Positions 39,801 through 49,183 of a stretch of DNA of 64,000 nt are shown one piece after another. The position numbers and the translations under genes are program-made. Position 1 is the first letter of the stretch. Every line of letters begins with the position of its first letter. Under the pieces are notes generated by a model. That model did not search any database and was not told the origin of the DNA. It worked only from the letters and a program-made list of their open reading frames with translations. The stretch covers positions 62,360 to 126,359 of the forward strand of contig NZ_JADNRM010000011.1 in the NCBI RefSeq assembly GCF_021730445.1, read 5' to 3'. Source of the stretch: Phocaeicola faecalis (GTDB taxonomy: Bacteria > Bacteroidota > Bacteroidia > Bacteroidales > Bacteroidaceae).

Positions 39801-40676
39801 ATGAATAAAATAACGGAATATTCCCTTTGGGAAGTGCTAGAACAAATTAAGTCAAGCCTAAAGAGTAAACGATTGGCAGATGTCTTCCGTTTTACTTCTT
39901 TCTATCCTTCCGAAACTTATGGTCCCCATAAGCATATGCGTATAGAAATTAATTATGTAAAGAAAGGAAATTGTATATTACATATAGATAAAGAAAGTAT
40001 AAATTTCCATGAAGGTGATATCATGATTATCTCTCCTAATGTAGAACATCAATTTGAGGCTGGAGTAAACGGTACGATATTGATGCAATTGGAATTCCTG
40101 CCCGAAATATTTTCCCACCTTCATTCAAATATCAGAATTGATACAGAAGCCATGCCTACACCTTCTTTTTTATTTTCCAAAGAAAACAGATTGATTAAAA
40201 TAGTAAATAATATAAATGTAATACGAACAGTACAGCGTATTATAAACGAGTTAGAGCATAAAGGGTCACATTATCAATACTTAGTAATAATGTATTATGC
40301 AGAATTATTAATCTTTCTCTACAGATATATGCATGAAACCTATCTGTCTATTTGTACAAATGACTTGCTAAGGAAAGCAATTTGCTATATTCAACACAAC
40401 TATCAAACGGACATCAATGTCAATGATATAGCTGGACATGCAAGTATCAGTGAACGTTATTTAAGGAAATTATTTTCTCAAAACTTAAATCTTTCTCCCT
40501 TAGATTATCTGAACCAGATTAGAATCAATAAATCGATTGAACTGCTAAAGAATACTGAAAAGTCCGTCAAAGAAGTTTGCTTTCTTTGCGGTTTTCAGTC
40601 GCCACAATATTTTTCACGTATTTTTAAGCAGCAGATAGGACTCTCTCCCCGCGAAATAGCCAAATCTCTGCCGTAA
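39801..40676 (+). CDS. AraC-family transcriptional regulator, second in locus
   Basis: This 291-aa regulator has a cupin arm (YGPHKHMRIEINYVKKG, then GDIMIISPNVEHQF) followed by two helix-turn-helix motifs (INVNDIAGHASISERYLRKL; VKEVCFLCGFQSPQYFSRIF) ending LSPREIAKSLP. It precedes the second GH2-GH3 pair by 108 nt on the same strand and probably controls it. The two AraC proteins of the locus are clearly different, so the two half-loci may answer to different signals. Confidence 0.9.
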   Translation: MNKITEYSLWEVLEQIKSSLKSKRLADVFRFTSFYPSETYGPHKHMRIEINYVKKGNCILHIDKESINFHEGDIMIISPNVEHQFEAGVNGTILMQLEFLPEIFSHLHSNIRIDTEAMPTPSFLFSKENRLIKIVNNINVIRTVQRIINELEHKGSHYQYLVIMYYAELLIFLYRYMHETYLSICTNDLLRKAICYIQHNYQTDINVNDIAGHASISERYLRKLFSQNLNLSPLDYLNQIRINKSIELLKNTEKSVKEVCFLCGFQSPQYFSRIFKQQIGLSPREIAKSLP

Positions 40677-40784
40677 AATAATCCATTCACTTATTTATTT
40701 AATCTATCTTTTAATCAAGGAAAAAAATGTTTCTTTGCATTCACAATGACATCTTAATCTAATTCTTTTAATAAAGACTATATC

Positions 40785-43529
40785 ATGAAAAAAAATTTCT
40801 TACTCGCCGTGATGCTGTGCTGTGCGCAACTGCTGTCTGCACAACAAGAAAGAATCGATTTATCGGGAACATGGCGTTTTCAAACTGACCCTATGGGATT
40901 CGGAAAGACACCGGGGTCAGAACTCTATCAAGCAAAACTCACCGAATCTATCCTGTTGCCGGGCAGTACTGATGAGGGCGGAAAAGGTATGTTGACAACC
41001 GCCCGATATGTAGATCGCCTTACCCGTAAATTTGAATATTGCGGACAAGCGTGGTATCAGCGTGAAGTCGTTATCCCCAAAGAGTGGAAAGATAAAGAAA
41101 TCATGCTCAATCTGGAAAGATGCCATTGGGAGACAACAGTTTATGTAGATGGAAAAGAAATTGGTTCTAAAGAGCATCTTAGTACTCCCAACCGCTTTTT
41201 GCTGAGCAAAGAAATGACTCCGGGCATGCACATTCTTACGATTTGTGTAGACAATCGCTTGAAATATCCAATGGATCAATGGAATCATGGAACGACAGAA
41301 TACACACAAACCAATTGGAATGGTATAGTAGGAAAGATAGAATTAACCGCATACGAAAAAACAAACATATATGCCTTAAAAGCATACCCCAATATAGAAG
41401 CACAAACCGTAACATTAGATATCACTGTAAATAATACCACCGGACAACCGGCCGAGGGAGCATTACAACTGGCTATCAATGAAAAAGGTGGTAAAACCGT
41501 CAGTGAACAATCCATTCCCATTCGTTTAGAGAAAGGAGAAAACCGGCTGGTTAAAGAAATCAGCATAGGCAAAAATATAAAACTCTGGAATGAGTTTACC
41601 CCTAATTTATACGAAGTAAAAGCAATGCTTACCACTGACAACCGACGAGACTGCAGAAACATAACTTTCGGTATGCGCAAAGTTACGCAAGGTAAACATC
41701 ATATTCAGGTAAACGGACGTAATGTGCACTTAAGAGGAGCATTGGATTGCTGTGTCTTTCCTTTGACCGGATATCCGTCAACAAATATCGAAGACTGGAA
41801 ACGCATCTTCTTGACTGTGAAAGATTATGGCATGAACCATATCCGTTTCCATTCATGGTGTCCACCCGAAGCTGCTTTCTATGCTGCCGACGAGGTAGGA
41901 ATATACCTGCAGGCAGAATTGCCTATGTGGATTAAAGATGTCGGTCAGTACCCCGCACGACGTGATTTTTTTGAAAAAGAGATGTACGCCATATTGGAAG
42001 AATATGGAAATCATCCTTCCTTTATTTTAATGTGCAACGGAAATGAAAATGAAGGCAACTTTGATGTCTTGGAAGACTTGGTAAAGAAAGCTCAAAAGCA
42101 TGACAATCGCCGGCTCTACTCCGCATCTACCGCCCGTACACATACTCCATCCGACCAATATTATGTATCACACGTGACTGAAAAAGGATGGATAACCGTA
42201 TACGAAGGAAAGCCGTCTACAGACTGGGATCGTAAAAAAGAATCGGATATTGACTGCCCTGTTATCGCACATGAAACCGGACAACGCTGTATGTATCCCA
42301 ACTTTGCAGAAATGGAAAAATATACCGGAGTCGTATCTCCCCGCAACTTTGAAGTATTCAGAGAAAGATTGGCGCGTAATGGAATGTTACACCAAGCAGA
42401 CGACTTCTTCCACGCAACCGGCGCTCATACGGTTTTACAATACAAAGAAGTAAACGAATCATTACTCCGCACCGCAAATTCAGGTGGTTTCCAACTATTA
42501 GGACTTGCAGATTTTCCGGGACAAGGAAGTGCTTTTGTCGGTATTCTTGACGCCTTTTGGGAAAGCAAGGGATTAGTCAGCCCTGAAAAATACCGCGAAT
42601 CCTGTGCACCTACCGTTCTTTTGGCACGTATGCCGAAACGTACTTACATGAACAATGAAACTTTCACAGCCAAACTGGAAGTTTATCATTATGGAGAACA
42701 TCCGTTAAAACGTGGAAAACTGAACTGGGAACTGAGGGACAGCAAAGGTAACAGTGTAAAAAAAGGAAGTATATCAACTCCGGCTATACCCTGTGCCACT
42801 GTCGACTCTTTAGGTAAAGTAAATATAAGCCTCAACAATGTGGGCCGTGCCGAGAAATTGACCTTACACACCACTCTAAATGATACCTATCATAACGAAT
42901 GGGACATTTGGGTATATCCCGGCCAACCAACAACAATAGCCGATGGATATGTATATGCACGCACGTATGACGAAAAAGTAAAGACTGCTTTGCAACAAGG
43001 AAAGAAAGTACTACTTATCCCCGAAAATGTAAAAGGACGCAAAGCTAAATTTGCAAGCCACTTTTGGAATCCGATTATGTTCAACTGGAATCCTATGATT
43101 GTCGGTACACTCATAGACAGCGTCCATCCGGCCTTTGGAGAATTCCCAACCGCCTCTTATGCCGACTGGCAATGGTGGGATATCTTAAACTATGCCACAG
43201 CCATGGAACTTAACCAACTGACCGATATCACTCCCGTCATACAAAGTATCGACACTTATGAATACAACCAGAAACTGGGTATTGCCTTTGAAGCACGCAT
43301 AGGCAAAGGCAGCTTATTTGTCTTATGTGCCGACCCGGATAAAGACATAGAGAAACGTCCTGCGATGAGACAATTAATCCATTCCGTGAAAAACTATGTA
43401 GCATCAGAGGCATTTACTCCCGCTCAAGAGTTGAAAATGTATCAATTGGACGCCTTGTTCGAACTTCCTGCCAAAAATAAAAAAGGAACAGAAAGTAATG
43501 CTGCCATCAAACAATTATTAAATCAATGA
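40785..43529 (+). CDS. Glycoside hydrolase family 2 protein, periplasmic
   Basis: This 914-aa protein has a cleavable signal peptide (near LLSAQ), unlike its lipoprotein paralogue at 36881. It has the same jelly roll/Ig-like/TIM-barrel order: DLSGTWRFQTDPMGFG at the start, acid/base Glu421 in CNGNENEGN and the probable nucleophile Glu497 in IAHETGQRC. The segment MNHIRFHSWCPPEAAFYAAD is shared with the paralogue. Its stop overlaps the GH3 start by 4 nt (ATGA), so the two are made together. Specificity is unknown. Its -7 candidate (TTTCTTTG at 40730-40737) is imperfect. Confidence 0.9.
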   Translation: MKKNFLLAVMLCCAQLLSAQQERIDLSGTWRFQTDPMGFGKTPGSELYQAKLTESILLPGSTDEGGKGMLTTARYVDRLTRKFEYCGQAWYQREVVIPKEWKDKEIMLNLERCHWETTVYVDGKEIGSKEHLSTPNRFLLSKEMTPGMHILTICVDNRLKYPMDQWNHGTTEYTQTNWNGIVGKIELTAYEKTNIYALKAYPNIEAQTVTLDITVNNTTGQPAEGALQLAINEKGGKTVSEQSIPIRLEKGENRLVKEISIGKNIKLWNEFTPNLYEVKAMLTTDNRRDCRNITFGMRKVTQGKHHIQVNGRNVHLRGALDCCVFPLTGYPSTNIEDWKRIFLTVKDYGMNHIRFHSWCPPEAAFYAADEVGIYLQAELPMWIKDVGQYPARRDFFEKEMYAILEEYGNHPSFILMCNGNENEGNFDVLEDLVKKAQKHDNRRLYSASTARTHTPSDQYYVSHVTEKGWITVYEGKPSTDWDRKKESDIDCPVIAHETGQRCMYPNFAEMEKYTGVVSPRNFEVFRERLARNGMLHQADDFFHATGAHTVLQYKEVNESLLRTANSGGFQLLGLADFPGQGSAFVGILDAFWESKGLVSPEKYRESCAPTVLLARMPKRTYMNNETFTAKLEVYHYGEHPLKRGKLNWELRDSKGNSVKKGSISTPAIPCATVDSLGKVNISLNNVGRAEKLTLHTTLNDTYHNEWDIWVYPGQPTTIADGYVYARTYDEKVKTALQQGKKVLLIPENVKGRKAKFASHFWNPIMFNWNPMIVGTLIDSVHPAFGEFPTASYADWQWWDILNYATAMELNQLTDITPVIQSIDTYEYNQKLGIAFEARIGKGSLFVLCADPDKDIEKRPAMRQLIHSVKNYVASEAFTPAQELKMYQLDALFELPAKNKKGTESNAAIKQLLNQ

Positions 43530-45874
43530 ATATAAAGACTGTATTAACAACTTGTTTTATGATTTGTGCCGTCCATGTGCCGGCACAAACCCCTTTATAC
43601 AAACAACCCGCCGCATCCGTCGAAAGCCGAGTGAAAGATCTGCTGGGACGTATGACTGTAAACGAAAAGATTGGCCAGTTATGCTGCCCGTTAGGATGGG
43701 AAATGTATACCAAGACATCCAAGGGTGTAGTACCTTCCGAACTATATAAAGAACGGATGAGGACTACACCCATCGGTTCTTTTTGGGCAGTGCTGCGCGC
43801 TGATCCATGGACACAAAAGACTTTGGAAACCGGGCTAAATCCCCAATCCGGTGCAAAGGCGCTGAATGCATTACAAAAATATGCCATCGACAGCACCCGT
43901 TTGGGCATTCCCATTCTCTTTGCTGAAGAATGTCCACATGGCCATATGGCTATCGGCACCACTGTCTTCCCTACTTCATTGGCACAAGCCAGCACCTGGA
44001 ATGAAAAGTTAATGTACACGATGGGTGAAACAATAGCATTGGAAGCACGCTTACAAGGAGCTAATATCGGATACGGTCCGGTGTTGGACATTGCACGTGA
44101 GCCACGATGGTCGCGCATGGAGGAAACCTTTGGTGAAGATCCGGTACTGACCTCTACTCTAGGCGTCGCTTTTATGAAGGGCATGCAGGGAGAAGCGCAA
44201 AATGACGGAAAGCACCTTTTCTCCACCCTCAAACATTTTGCCGCTTACGGCATACCCGAATCCGGACACAACGGCGCGCGCGCCAATATCGGTATGCGAC
44301 AATTATTTTCCGACTACCTGCCTCCTTTCAAGAAAGCTGTAGAAGCCGGAGTAGGAACTATCATGACTTCCTACAATTCCATTGACGGCATTCCCTGCAC
44401 GGCCAATAAATACTTACTAAGTGACATACTGCGTAAAGAGTGGGGATTCAACGGCTTCGTATATTCCGATTTGTCAAGTATCGAAGGCATTACCGGCGCC
44501 CGGGTAGCACGAAATCATAAAGAAGCCTCAGCATTGGCTTTAAAAGCCGGGGTAGATATGGACTTGGGAGGAAATGCTTATGGGAAAAACCTTCGGCAAG
44601 CATTGAAAGAAGGACTTATCGGCATGCAGGATATAGACAGGGCCGTTGCCAATGTACTCCGCCTTAAATTCCGTATGGGACTATTCGAAAACCCATATGT
44701 GTCTCCAGAAAAGGCCGGCCGGACAGTACGTTCACAGACACATAAGAAATTGGCACGCCAAGTAGCGCGCGAAGGAGTGGTATTACTGAAGAACGAAGGC
44801 ATATTGCCTTTAAGCAAGCAACTGAAAAACATTGCAGTTATCGGTCCGAACGCCGACAATATGTATAATCAGCTGGGAGATTACACGGCACCTCAGGAAC
44901 GTAAGGAAATCACCACCGTTTTAGACGGTATACGAAATGCAGTCTCCTCTTCCACACAAGTGACTTACATAAAAGGATGTGCCATCCGTGATGTCACAGT
45001 CCATCATATTCCCGATGCTGTAGAAGCCGCACAAAAAGCAGATGCCGTCATAATGGTGGTAGGAGGTTCGAGCGCCCGTGACTTTAAAACCAAATATATT
45101 GAAACCGGAGCAGCCACAGTCGCTCAAGAAGAGGACCAACAATTATCCGATATGGAATGTGGAGAAGGTTATGACCGCAGCACATTGAAACTATTGGGAC
45201 ATCAGGAAGAACTCATTGAAGCGATAACCTCCACAGGAAAGCCGGTGGTAGTAATTTATATCCAAGGACGTCCGCTCAATATGAATCTGGCAGCAGAAAA
45301 AGCACAAGCCTTATTAACCGCTTGGTATCCCGGTGAACAAGGAGGCGCAGCCATAGCCGATATTTTGTTTGGAGACTATAATCCTGCCGGACGCTTGCCT
45401 GTATCCATTCCCCGCAGTGAAGGACAACTGCCTCTGTTTTATTCACAAGGAGAACAACGGGCCTATGTGGAAGAAGCAGGGAGCCCACTCTATGCATTCG
45501 GTTACGGCTTGAGCTATACTCAATTTGATTACAGTCACTTAAAACTGGAAAAAGGGAATACTCCGGACGTCTTGCAAAAAGCAAGTTGCACGATAACCAA
45601 TACCGGCAACAGGGATGGTGAAGAGGTAGTTCAGCTCTACATCTGTGACAAAGTAGCTTCCGTATCGCAAGCCCCTATCTTGCTGAAAGGATTCCAACGC
45701 ATTTTTTTAAAGAAAAGAGAAAGCAAACAAGTCACCTTTGTTTTAGGAAAAGAAGAACTGTCGCTTTATAATATGGAGATGAAACAAGTCGTAGAACCAG
45801 GTGAGTTTAAAGTGATGATTGGCGCAGCTTCCAACGACATACGGCTAAATGGAGAGTTTGTCCTTACTCCTTAA
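43526..45874 (+). CDS. Glycoside hydrolase family 3 protein, periplasmic
   Basis: This 782-aa exported protein (signal peptide ending VPAQ) has the GH3 order: an N-terminal barrel, an alpha/beta sandwich and a C-terminal Fn3-like domain. The nucleophile Asp315 lies in VYSDLSSIEG, where Leu replaces the Trp found in many relatives. KHFAAYGIPESGHNGA is the substrate-binding region. GH3 enzymes of this type are beta-glucosidases or xylosidases. It is translationally coupled to the upstream GH2 and would act on the same glycosides in the periplasm. A hairpin repeat lies 40 nt downstream. Confidence 0.93.
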   Translation: MNIKTVLTTCFMICAVHVPAQTPLYKQPAASVESRVKDLLGRMTVNEKIGQLCCPLGWEMYTKTSKGVVPSELYKERMRTTPIGSFWAVLRADPWTQKTLETGLNPQSGAKALNALQKYAIDSTRLGIPILFAEECPHGHMAIGTTVFPTSLAQASTWNEKLMYTMGETIALEARLQGANIGYGPVLDIAREPRWSRMEETFGEDPVLTSTLGVAFMKGMQGEAQNDGKHLFSTLKHFAAYGIPESGHNGARANIGMRQLFSDYLPPFKKAVEAGVGTIMTSYNSIDGIPCTANKYLLSDILRKEWGFNGFVYSDLSSIEGITGARVARNHKEASALALKAGVDMDLGGNAYGKNLRQALKEGLIGMQDIDRAVANVLRLKFRMGLFENPYVSPEKAGRTVRSQTHKKLARQVAREGVVLLKNEGILPLSKQLKNIAVIGPNADNMYNQLGDYTAPQERKEITTVLDGIRNAVSSSTQVTYIKGCAIRDVTVHHIPDAVEAAQKADAVIMVVGGSSARDFKTKYIETGAATVAQEEDQQLSDMECGEGYDRSTLKLLGHQEELIEAITSTGKPVVVIYIQGRPLNMNLAAEKAQALLTAWYPGEQGGAAIADILFGDYNPAGRLPVSIPRSEGQLPLFYSQGEQRAYVEEAGSPLYAFGYGLSYTQFDYSHLKLEKGNTPDVLQKASCTITNTGNRDGEEVVQLYICDKVASVSQAPILLKGFQRIFLKKRESKQVTFVLGKEELSLYNMEMKQVVEPGEFKVMIGAASNDIRLNGEFVLTP

Positions 45875-45914
45875 GGGAGGGGAGCTTCTATCAAACTCCA
45901 CAGACCTGTCAGCG

Positions 45915-46206
45915 GATGTTGTCTCCTCCGTTTTTTTAACTCTGCATACGTTTTAAACTCCCTAAGCCGTTTCATTAGCCAGACTAAGCGTTTTCGTCCT
46001 TTCGATTATGCCTGTCCGTAAGTCGAATTACTACAGTCTCCGGCAGCGGACTGTATAGTCCGTTGCAGTGGACCGTACAGTCTGCTATAGTGGACCGTAC
46101 AGTCCACTGCCGGAGTCTGTAGTAATCTTCCGTTTAAAAGGCCTTAGCTGACCCTATGAAACGGCTTACTCTTCCCTTTGTTAGTGATATGATAGGTTAA
46201 GTCCCC
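45915..46206 (+). repeat. Dispersed 292-nt hairpin element, copy 2
   Basis: This is the second copy of the element at 16085, in the same orientation over its flanks. The central arms ATTACTACAGTCTCCGGCAG (46027-46046) and CTGCCGGAGTCTGTAGTAAT (46107-46126) pair with one mismatch. A perfect outer 13-bp stem is TAAGCCGTTTCAT (45963-45975) with ATGAAACGGCTTA (46156-46168). The 98-nt core (46028-46125) resembles the reverse complement of copy 1's core better than its direct sequence. No coding frame is convincing. Confidence 0.85.
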
Positions 46207-46345
46207 AAGAACAATGACAGAACTACGCGTTCAGGACATCGTTTCGGAAAGTAATAGATACGAAATTCTTCCTTTTAAGATTAGCAAAAGTATATGCATA
46301 AATCGTGGAGCTTGATTCCCAAAAGGAGTGAGTGCCCGGGGGAAC
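46207..46345. other. Intergenic stretch between repeat and tRNA terminator
   Basis: I see no gene or clear signal here. Confidence 0.4.
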
Positions 46346-46382
46346 AAAAAAAATACCATTAAGTAATCAATACTTAATGGTA
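46346..46382 (-). terminator. Rho-independent terminator of the tRNA unit
   Basis: On the minus strand a perfect 12-bp stem (46354-46365 with 46371-46382, 5-nt loop) is followed by eight T residues. It lies 9 nt past the second tRNA. Confidence 0.85.
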
Positions 46383-46391
46383 ACTTCTTTG

Positions 46392-46465
46392 TAGCGGGAC
46401 CCGGGATTGAACCGGGGACCTCATGATTATGAATCATGCGCTCTAACCAGCTGAGCTATCCCGCC
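46392..46465 (-). tRNA. tRNA with CAU anticodon (Met), copy 2
   Basis: The 74-nt sequence folds into a full cloverleaf: acceptor GGCGGGA/TCCCGCT with a G1-U72 pair, D arm GCTC..GAGC, anticodon stem CATGA/TCATG with loop TTCATAA, and T arm CCCGG/CCGGG with TTCAATC. CCA is not encoded. It is identical to the copy at 46530. Elongator Met is most likely; a lysidine-modified Ile tRNA also has CAU in DNA and cannot be ruled out by sequence alone. It lacks the initiator features. Confidence 0.93.
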
Positions 46466-46529
46466 ATCATTTTCTTTAAAAAAGACCGCCAAGAGTGGAA
46501 GCCTCTCAACAGTCTAAATCTTTACTTTG

Positions 46530-46603
46530 TAGCGGGACCCGGGATTGAACCGGGGACCTCATGATTATGAATCATGCGCTCTAACCAGCTGAGCTATCCC
46601 GCC
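46530..46603 (-). tRNA. tRNA with CAU anticodon (Met), copy 1
   Basis: This is the promoter-proximal copy of two identical CAU tRNAs, separated by 64 nt. It has the same cloverleaf as the copy at 46392. Both are probably made from one precursor, starting at the promoter near 46625-46656 and ending at the terminator at 46346. Confidence 0.93.
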
Positions 46604-46624
46604 ATCATTTCTGATTTGCGGGTG

Positions 46625-46656
46625 CAAAGATAGAGCTTAATTTTGAATTTCACAAG
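46625..46656 (-). promoter_or_regulatory. Promoter of the tandem tRNA genes
   Basis: On the minus strand a CTTG (46653-46656) is followed by 20 nt and a perfect TATCTTTG (46625-46632), about 22 nt upstream of the first tRNA. Confidence 0.65.
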
Positions 46657-46809
46657 CCTATTCTAAACTTTTTCTTCATAATAATGTTTTTTATCTCAAT
46701 AAATACTACGTTTCTGACAACTACAAAGCAAAAAAACAATGCATTTATTATGTGAATATAGAAAATTTGGTTTATTTTGCCTGCAGAAACTTTAAATAAG
46801 CTAACACCT

Positions 46810-47196
46810 ATGGGAAAAGAAAAGATTCGTTTAGAGTATATGTTAAAAGCCGGCTCCGGCAATGTCGTCTGGTCCATAATAAGCACCCCATCAGGCCTAG
46901 AAACTTGGTTTGCAGACAAAGTAACATTCAAAGATAAAGTCTTCACCTTTAAATGGGGTAAAACAGAAAGCCGTGAAGCGGAAGTGATAAACTTCAGGGC
47001 AAACAGTTTCATACGGTTTCACTGGCTGGACGATGAAGAACCGAAAGCTTACTTCGAACTGAAAATGGTATATAACGAACTGACCGGAGACTATATGCTG
47101 GAAATTACAGATTGGGCGGAACCTGATGAAAAAGAGGATGTTAAGGAGCTGTGGGACTCTGAAATAGAGAAACTGAAACGAGTTAGTGGACTGTAA
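46810..47196 (+). CDS. START-like (SRPBCC) domain protein
   Basis: This 128-aa cytosolic protein resembles the START-like/AHA1-like SRPBCC proteins of Bacteroidetes. It has an N-terminal strand and helix (KIRLEYMLKAGSGNVVWSII), a conserved Trp-Phe-Ala (LETWFADKV) and a long C-terminal helix (ELWDSEIEKLKR). Such folds bind hydrophobic ligands, but none is known for this group. The ATG at 46810 follows a TTATTTTG box at 46772-46779. The next gene begins 83 nt downstream. Confidence 0.82.
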   Translation: MGKEKIRLEYMLKAGSGNVVWSIISTPSGLETWFADKVTFKDKVFTFKWGKTESREAEVINFRANSFIRFHWLDDEEPKAYFELKMVYNELTGDYMLEITDWAEPDEKEDVKELWDSEIEKLKRVSGL

Positions 47197-47243
47197 TTCT
47201 TTAAAAATATTCAAAACATAACTCTGCTCTCCATTTTTTATGC

Positions 47244-47251
47244 TAATTTTG
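47244..47251 (+). promoter_or_regulatory. -7 element before the LptF/G permease gene
   Basis: TAATTTTG matches TAnnTTTG and lies 28 nt before the ATG at 47280. No -33 TTTG is seen, so read-through from the START-like gene is also possible. Confidence 0.4.
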
Positions 47252-47279
47252 TACCTTGATAGTTGCACAAAATGGAATA

Positions 47280-49181
47280 ATGCTACGCATAAAAAAATTA
47301 GATATATTTATCCTTAAGAGCTTTTTAATGCTCTTTATTGGAACTTTTTTCATTTGCCTCTTCATCTTCATGATGCAGTTCTTGTGGCGATATGTAGATG
47401 AATTGGTGGGAAAAGGTTTGGAGATGAGTGTATTGGCTCAGTTCTTTTTTTACTCGGCCCTTACATTGATACCTTTGTCATTGCCTTTGGCCATCTTGTT
47501 GGCGGCACTGATGACCTTCGGTAACTTCGGAGAACGATATGAATTGTTATCCATGAAAGCAGCAGGCATCCCTCTGCTGCGAATTATCCGCCCCCTCGTA
47601 TTTTTCTGTCTGTTTCTCAGTTGTATCTCTTTCTACTTTCAGAATGTAGTTGCACCAAAAGCACAGATGAAGTTGTGGACACTATTGGTATCTATGAAAC
47701 AGACTTCGCCTGAACTCGATATTCCGGAAGGAGTCTTTTATGATGAAATTGAAGGATATAATATATATGTAAAGCAGAAAGACCGCAAAACAGGGATGTT
47801 GAAAGATGTGCTCATCTACAACTTTTCCGACGGATTTGAGAATGCACATATCATTTGGGCTTCAGAAGGCAAGATGGAGATGACTGCCGACAAACAGCAT
47901 CTTTATCTCCATTTATATAATGGTGAACAGTTTGAGAACCTGAAATCGCAAAGCATTTCTTCGAATAATGTTCCCTACCGACGCGAAACTTTCAGGGAAA
48001 AACATACTATCATTGAATTCGACGGAGGCTTTAACATGATTGACGGAAGTTTTCTTAGCGACCGTTCAGACAGCAAGAATATGGCAGAAATCAGTCATTC
48101 CATCGACTCTCTGACCTTTCGGGGAGACAGTATCGGGCGAAGCCTCTATTCGGAAATTAAATCGTCTGCTTACCGAGACATTGATTTGACTCAAAAGGAC
48201 TCTATTAAAATGGTAGAAAACCACATGACCATTATCAATGCAGACAGTTTATTCAATTCATATACTTTATCCGAAAAGGACAAGACGCTGGGCAATGCTG
48301 CCGAAAGAGCCGAATCTCTTGCTTCGGAATGGAACATGAAAAGTTACTCCACCACAGATGTGGACAACAATATCCGCAAACACGAGTCAGACTGGCACAA
48401 GAAAATCACCCTTTCACTCAGTTGCATGATTTTCTTCTTTATCGGCGCACCGTTAGGGGCTATTATCCGAAAAGGCGGATTGGGTATGCCGGTGGTGATT
48501 TCCGTATTGATTTTTGTTATCTATTACATCATTGACTCCGGTGCTACGCGTGTAGCAAAAAGTGGCGAGATGAATATGGTATTGGGGGTATGGATGAGTA
48601 CGCTGGTTTTGGCTCCATTAGGTGCCTTCTTCACCTACAAGTCCAATAACGACTCTGTGGTGTTCAATGCCGAAGTGTACATCAACTTCTTCCGTATGCT
48701 GTTGGGCTTACGTCCGTCACGCCATGTATTCAAGAAAGAAGTTATCATAGAAGACCCAGATTACCCGAGTATCCTGAGCCGACTCGACGACTTGTGTAAT
48801 GAATGCCGGATATATGACACTGAGCATAAACTTTCAGGTGCTCCCAACTATTATCGTATATTCACCAATAGCGGACACGATGACAAAATTGCCAGAATCA
48901 GTGAAAAAATGGAGCATCTCATAGAGGAACTTTCGAACAGTAAAGACGGCACATTGCTGAACCTTATGAATAAATACCCCATCCTGTCTACCAAGGCCCA
49001 TAAGAGTCCGTTCGACAGCCGATGGCTGAACTTGCTGGCAGGTCTTATTTTCCCGATAGGCATATTCTTCTATTTCCGTATCTGGCGTTTCAGCCTGAGA
49101 CTGGACAAAGATTTGAAGAATATCATTAAGACCAGCCGAGAAATTCAAGATAGAATAAAAAATGAATCATTTATAATTTGA
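47280..49181 (+). CDS. LptF/LptG-family permease, long form
   Basis: This 633-aa inner-membrane protein is of the YjgP/YjgQ family, part of the LptBFGC machine that extracts lipopolysaccharide. Three N-terminal helices (from [15 protein letters not shown] to about residue 115) precede a periplasmic beta domain with [15 protein letters not shown]. Three more helices (from [21 protein letters not shown]) follow. It is much longer than E. coli LptF/G (about 360 aa). After the helices there is a cytosolic extension of roughly 170 residues with another hydrophobic stretch ([16 protein letters not shown]). The start at 47280 gives the usual N-terminus. ribBA follows by 2 nt. Confidence 0.88.
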   Translation: MLRIKKLDIFILKSFLMLFIGTFFICLFIFMMQFLWRYVDELVGKGLEMSVLAQFFFYSALTLIPLSLPLAILLAALMTFGNFGERYELLSMKAAGIPLLRIIRPLVFFCLFLSCISFYFQNVVAPKAQMKLWTLLVSMKQTSPELDIPEGVFYDEIEGYNIYVKQKDRKTGMLKDVLIYNFSDGFENAHIIWASEGKMEMTADKQHLYLHLYNGEQFENLKSQSISSNNVPYRRETFREKHTIIEFDGGFNMIDGSFLSDRSDSKNMAEISHSIDSLTFRGDSIGRSLYSEIKSSAYRDIDLTQKDSIKMVENHMTIINADSLFNSYTLSEKDKTLGNAAERAESLASEWNMKSYSTTDVDNNIRKHESDWHKKITLSLSCMIFFFIGAPLGAIIRKGGLGMPVVISVLIFVIYYIIDSGATRVAKSGEMNMVLGVWMSTLVLAPLGAFFTYKSNNDSVVFNAEVYINFFRMLLGLRPSRHVFKKEVIIEDPDYPSILSRLDDLCNECRIYDTEHKLSGAPNYYRIFTNSGHDDKIARISEKMEHLIEELSNSKDGTLLNLMNKYPILSTKAHKSPFDSRWLNLLAGLIFPIGIFFYFRIWRFSLRLDKDLKNIIKTSREIQDRIKNESFII

Positions 49182-49183
49182 CT

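Noticed and set aside
43507..44232. A 241-codon minus-strand frame
   Set aside because: It lies antisense to the GH3 gene and has unusual composition (many Ser, Arg and Pro) without any motif.
29547..45874. The glycoside locus as a classical polysaccharide utilisation locus
   Set aside because: No SusC-like TonB receptor, SusD-like lipoprotein or anti-sigma/ECF pair is encoded in or beside it.
46231..46437. A 68-codon minus-strand frame crossing a tRNA
   Set aside because: It reads through the tRNA at 46392 and its terminator. The N-terminal part is a translation of tRNA sequence.
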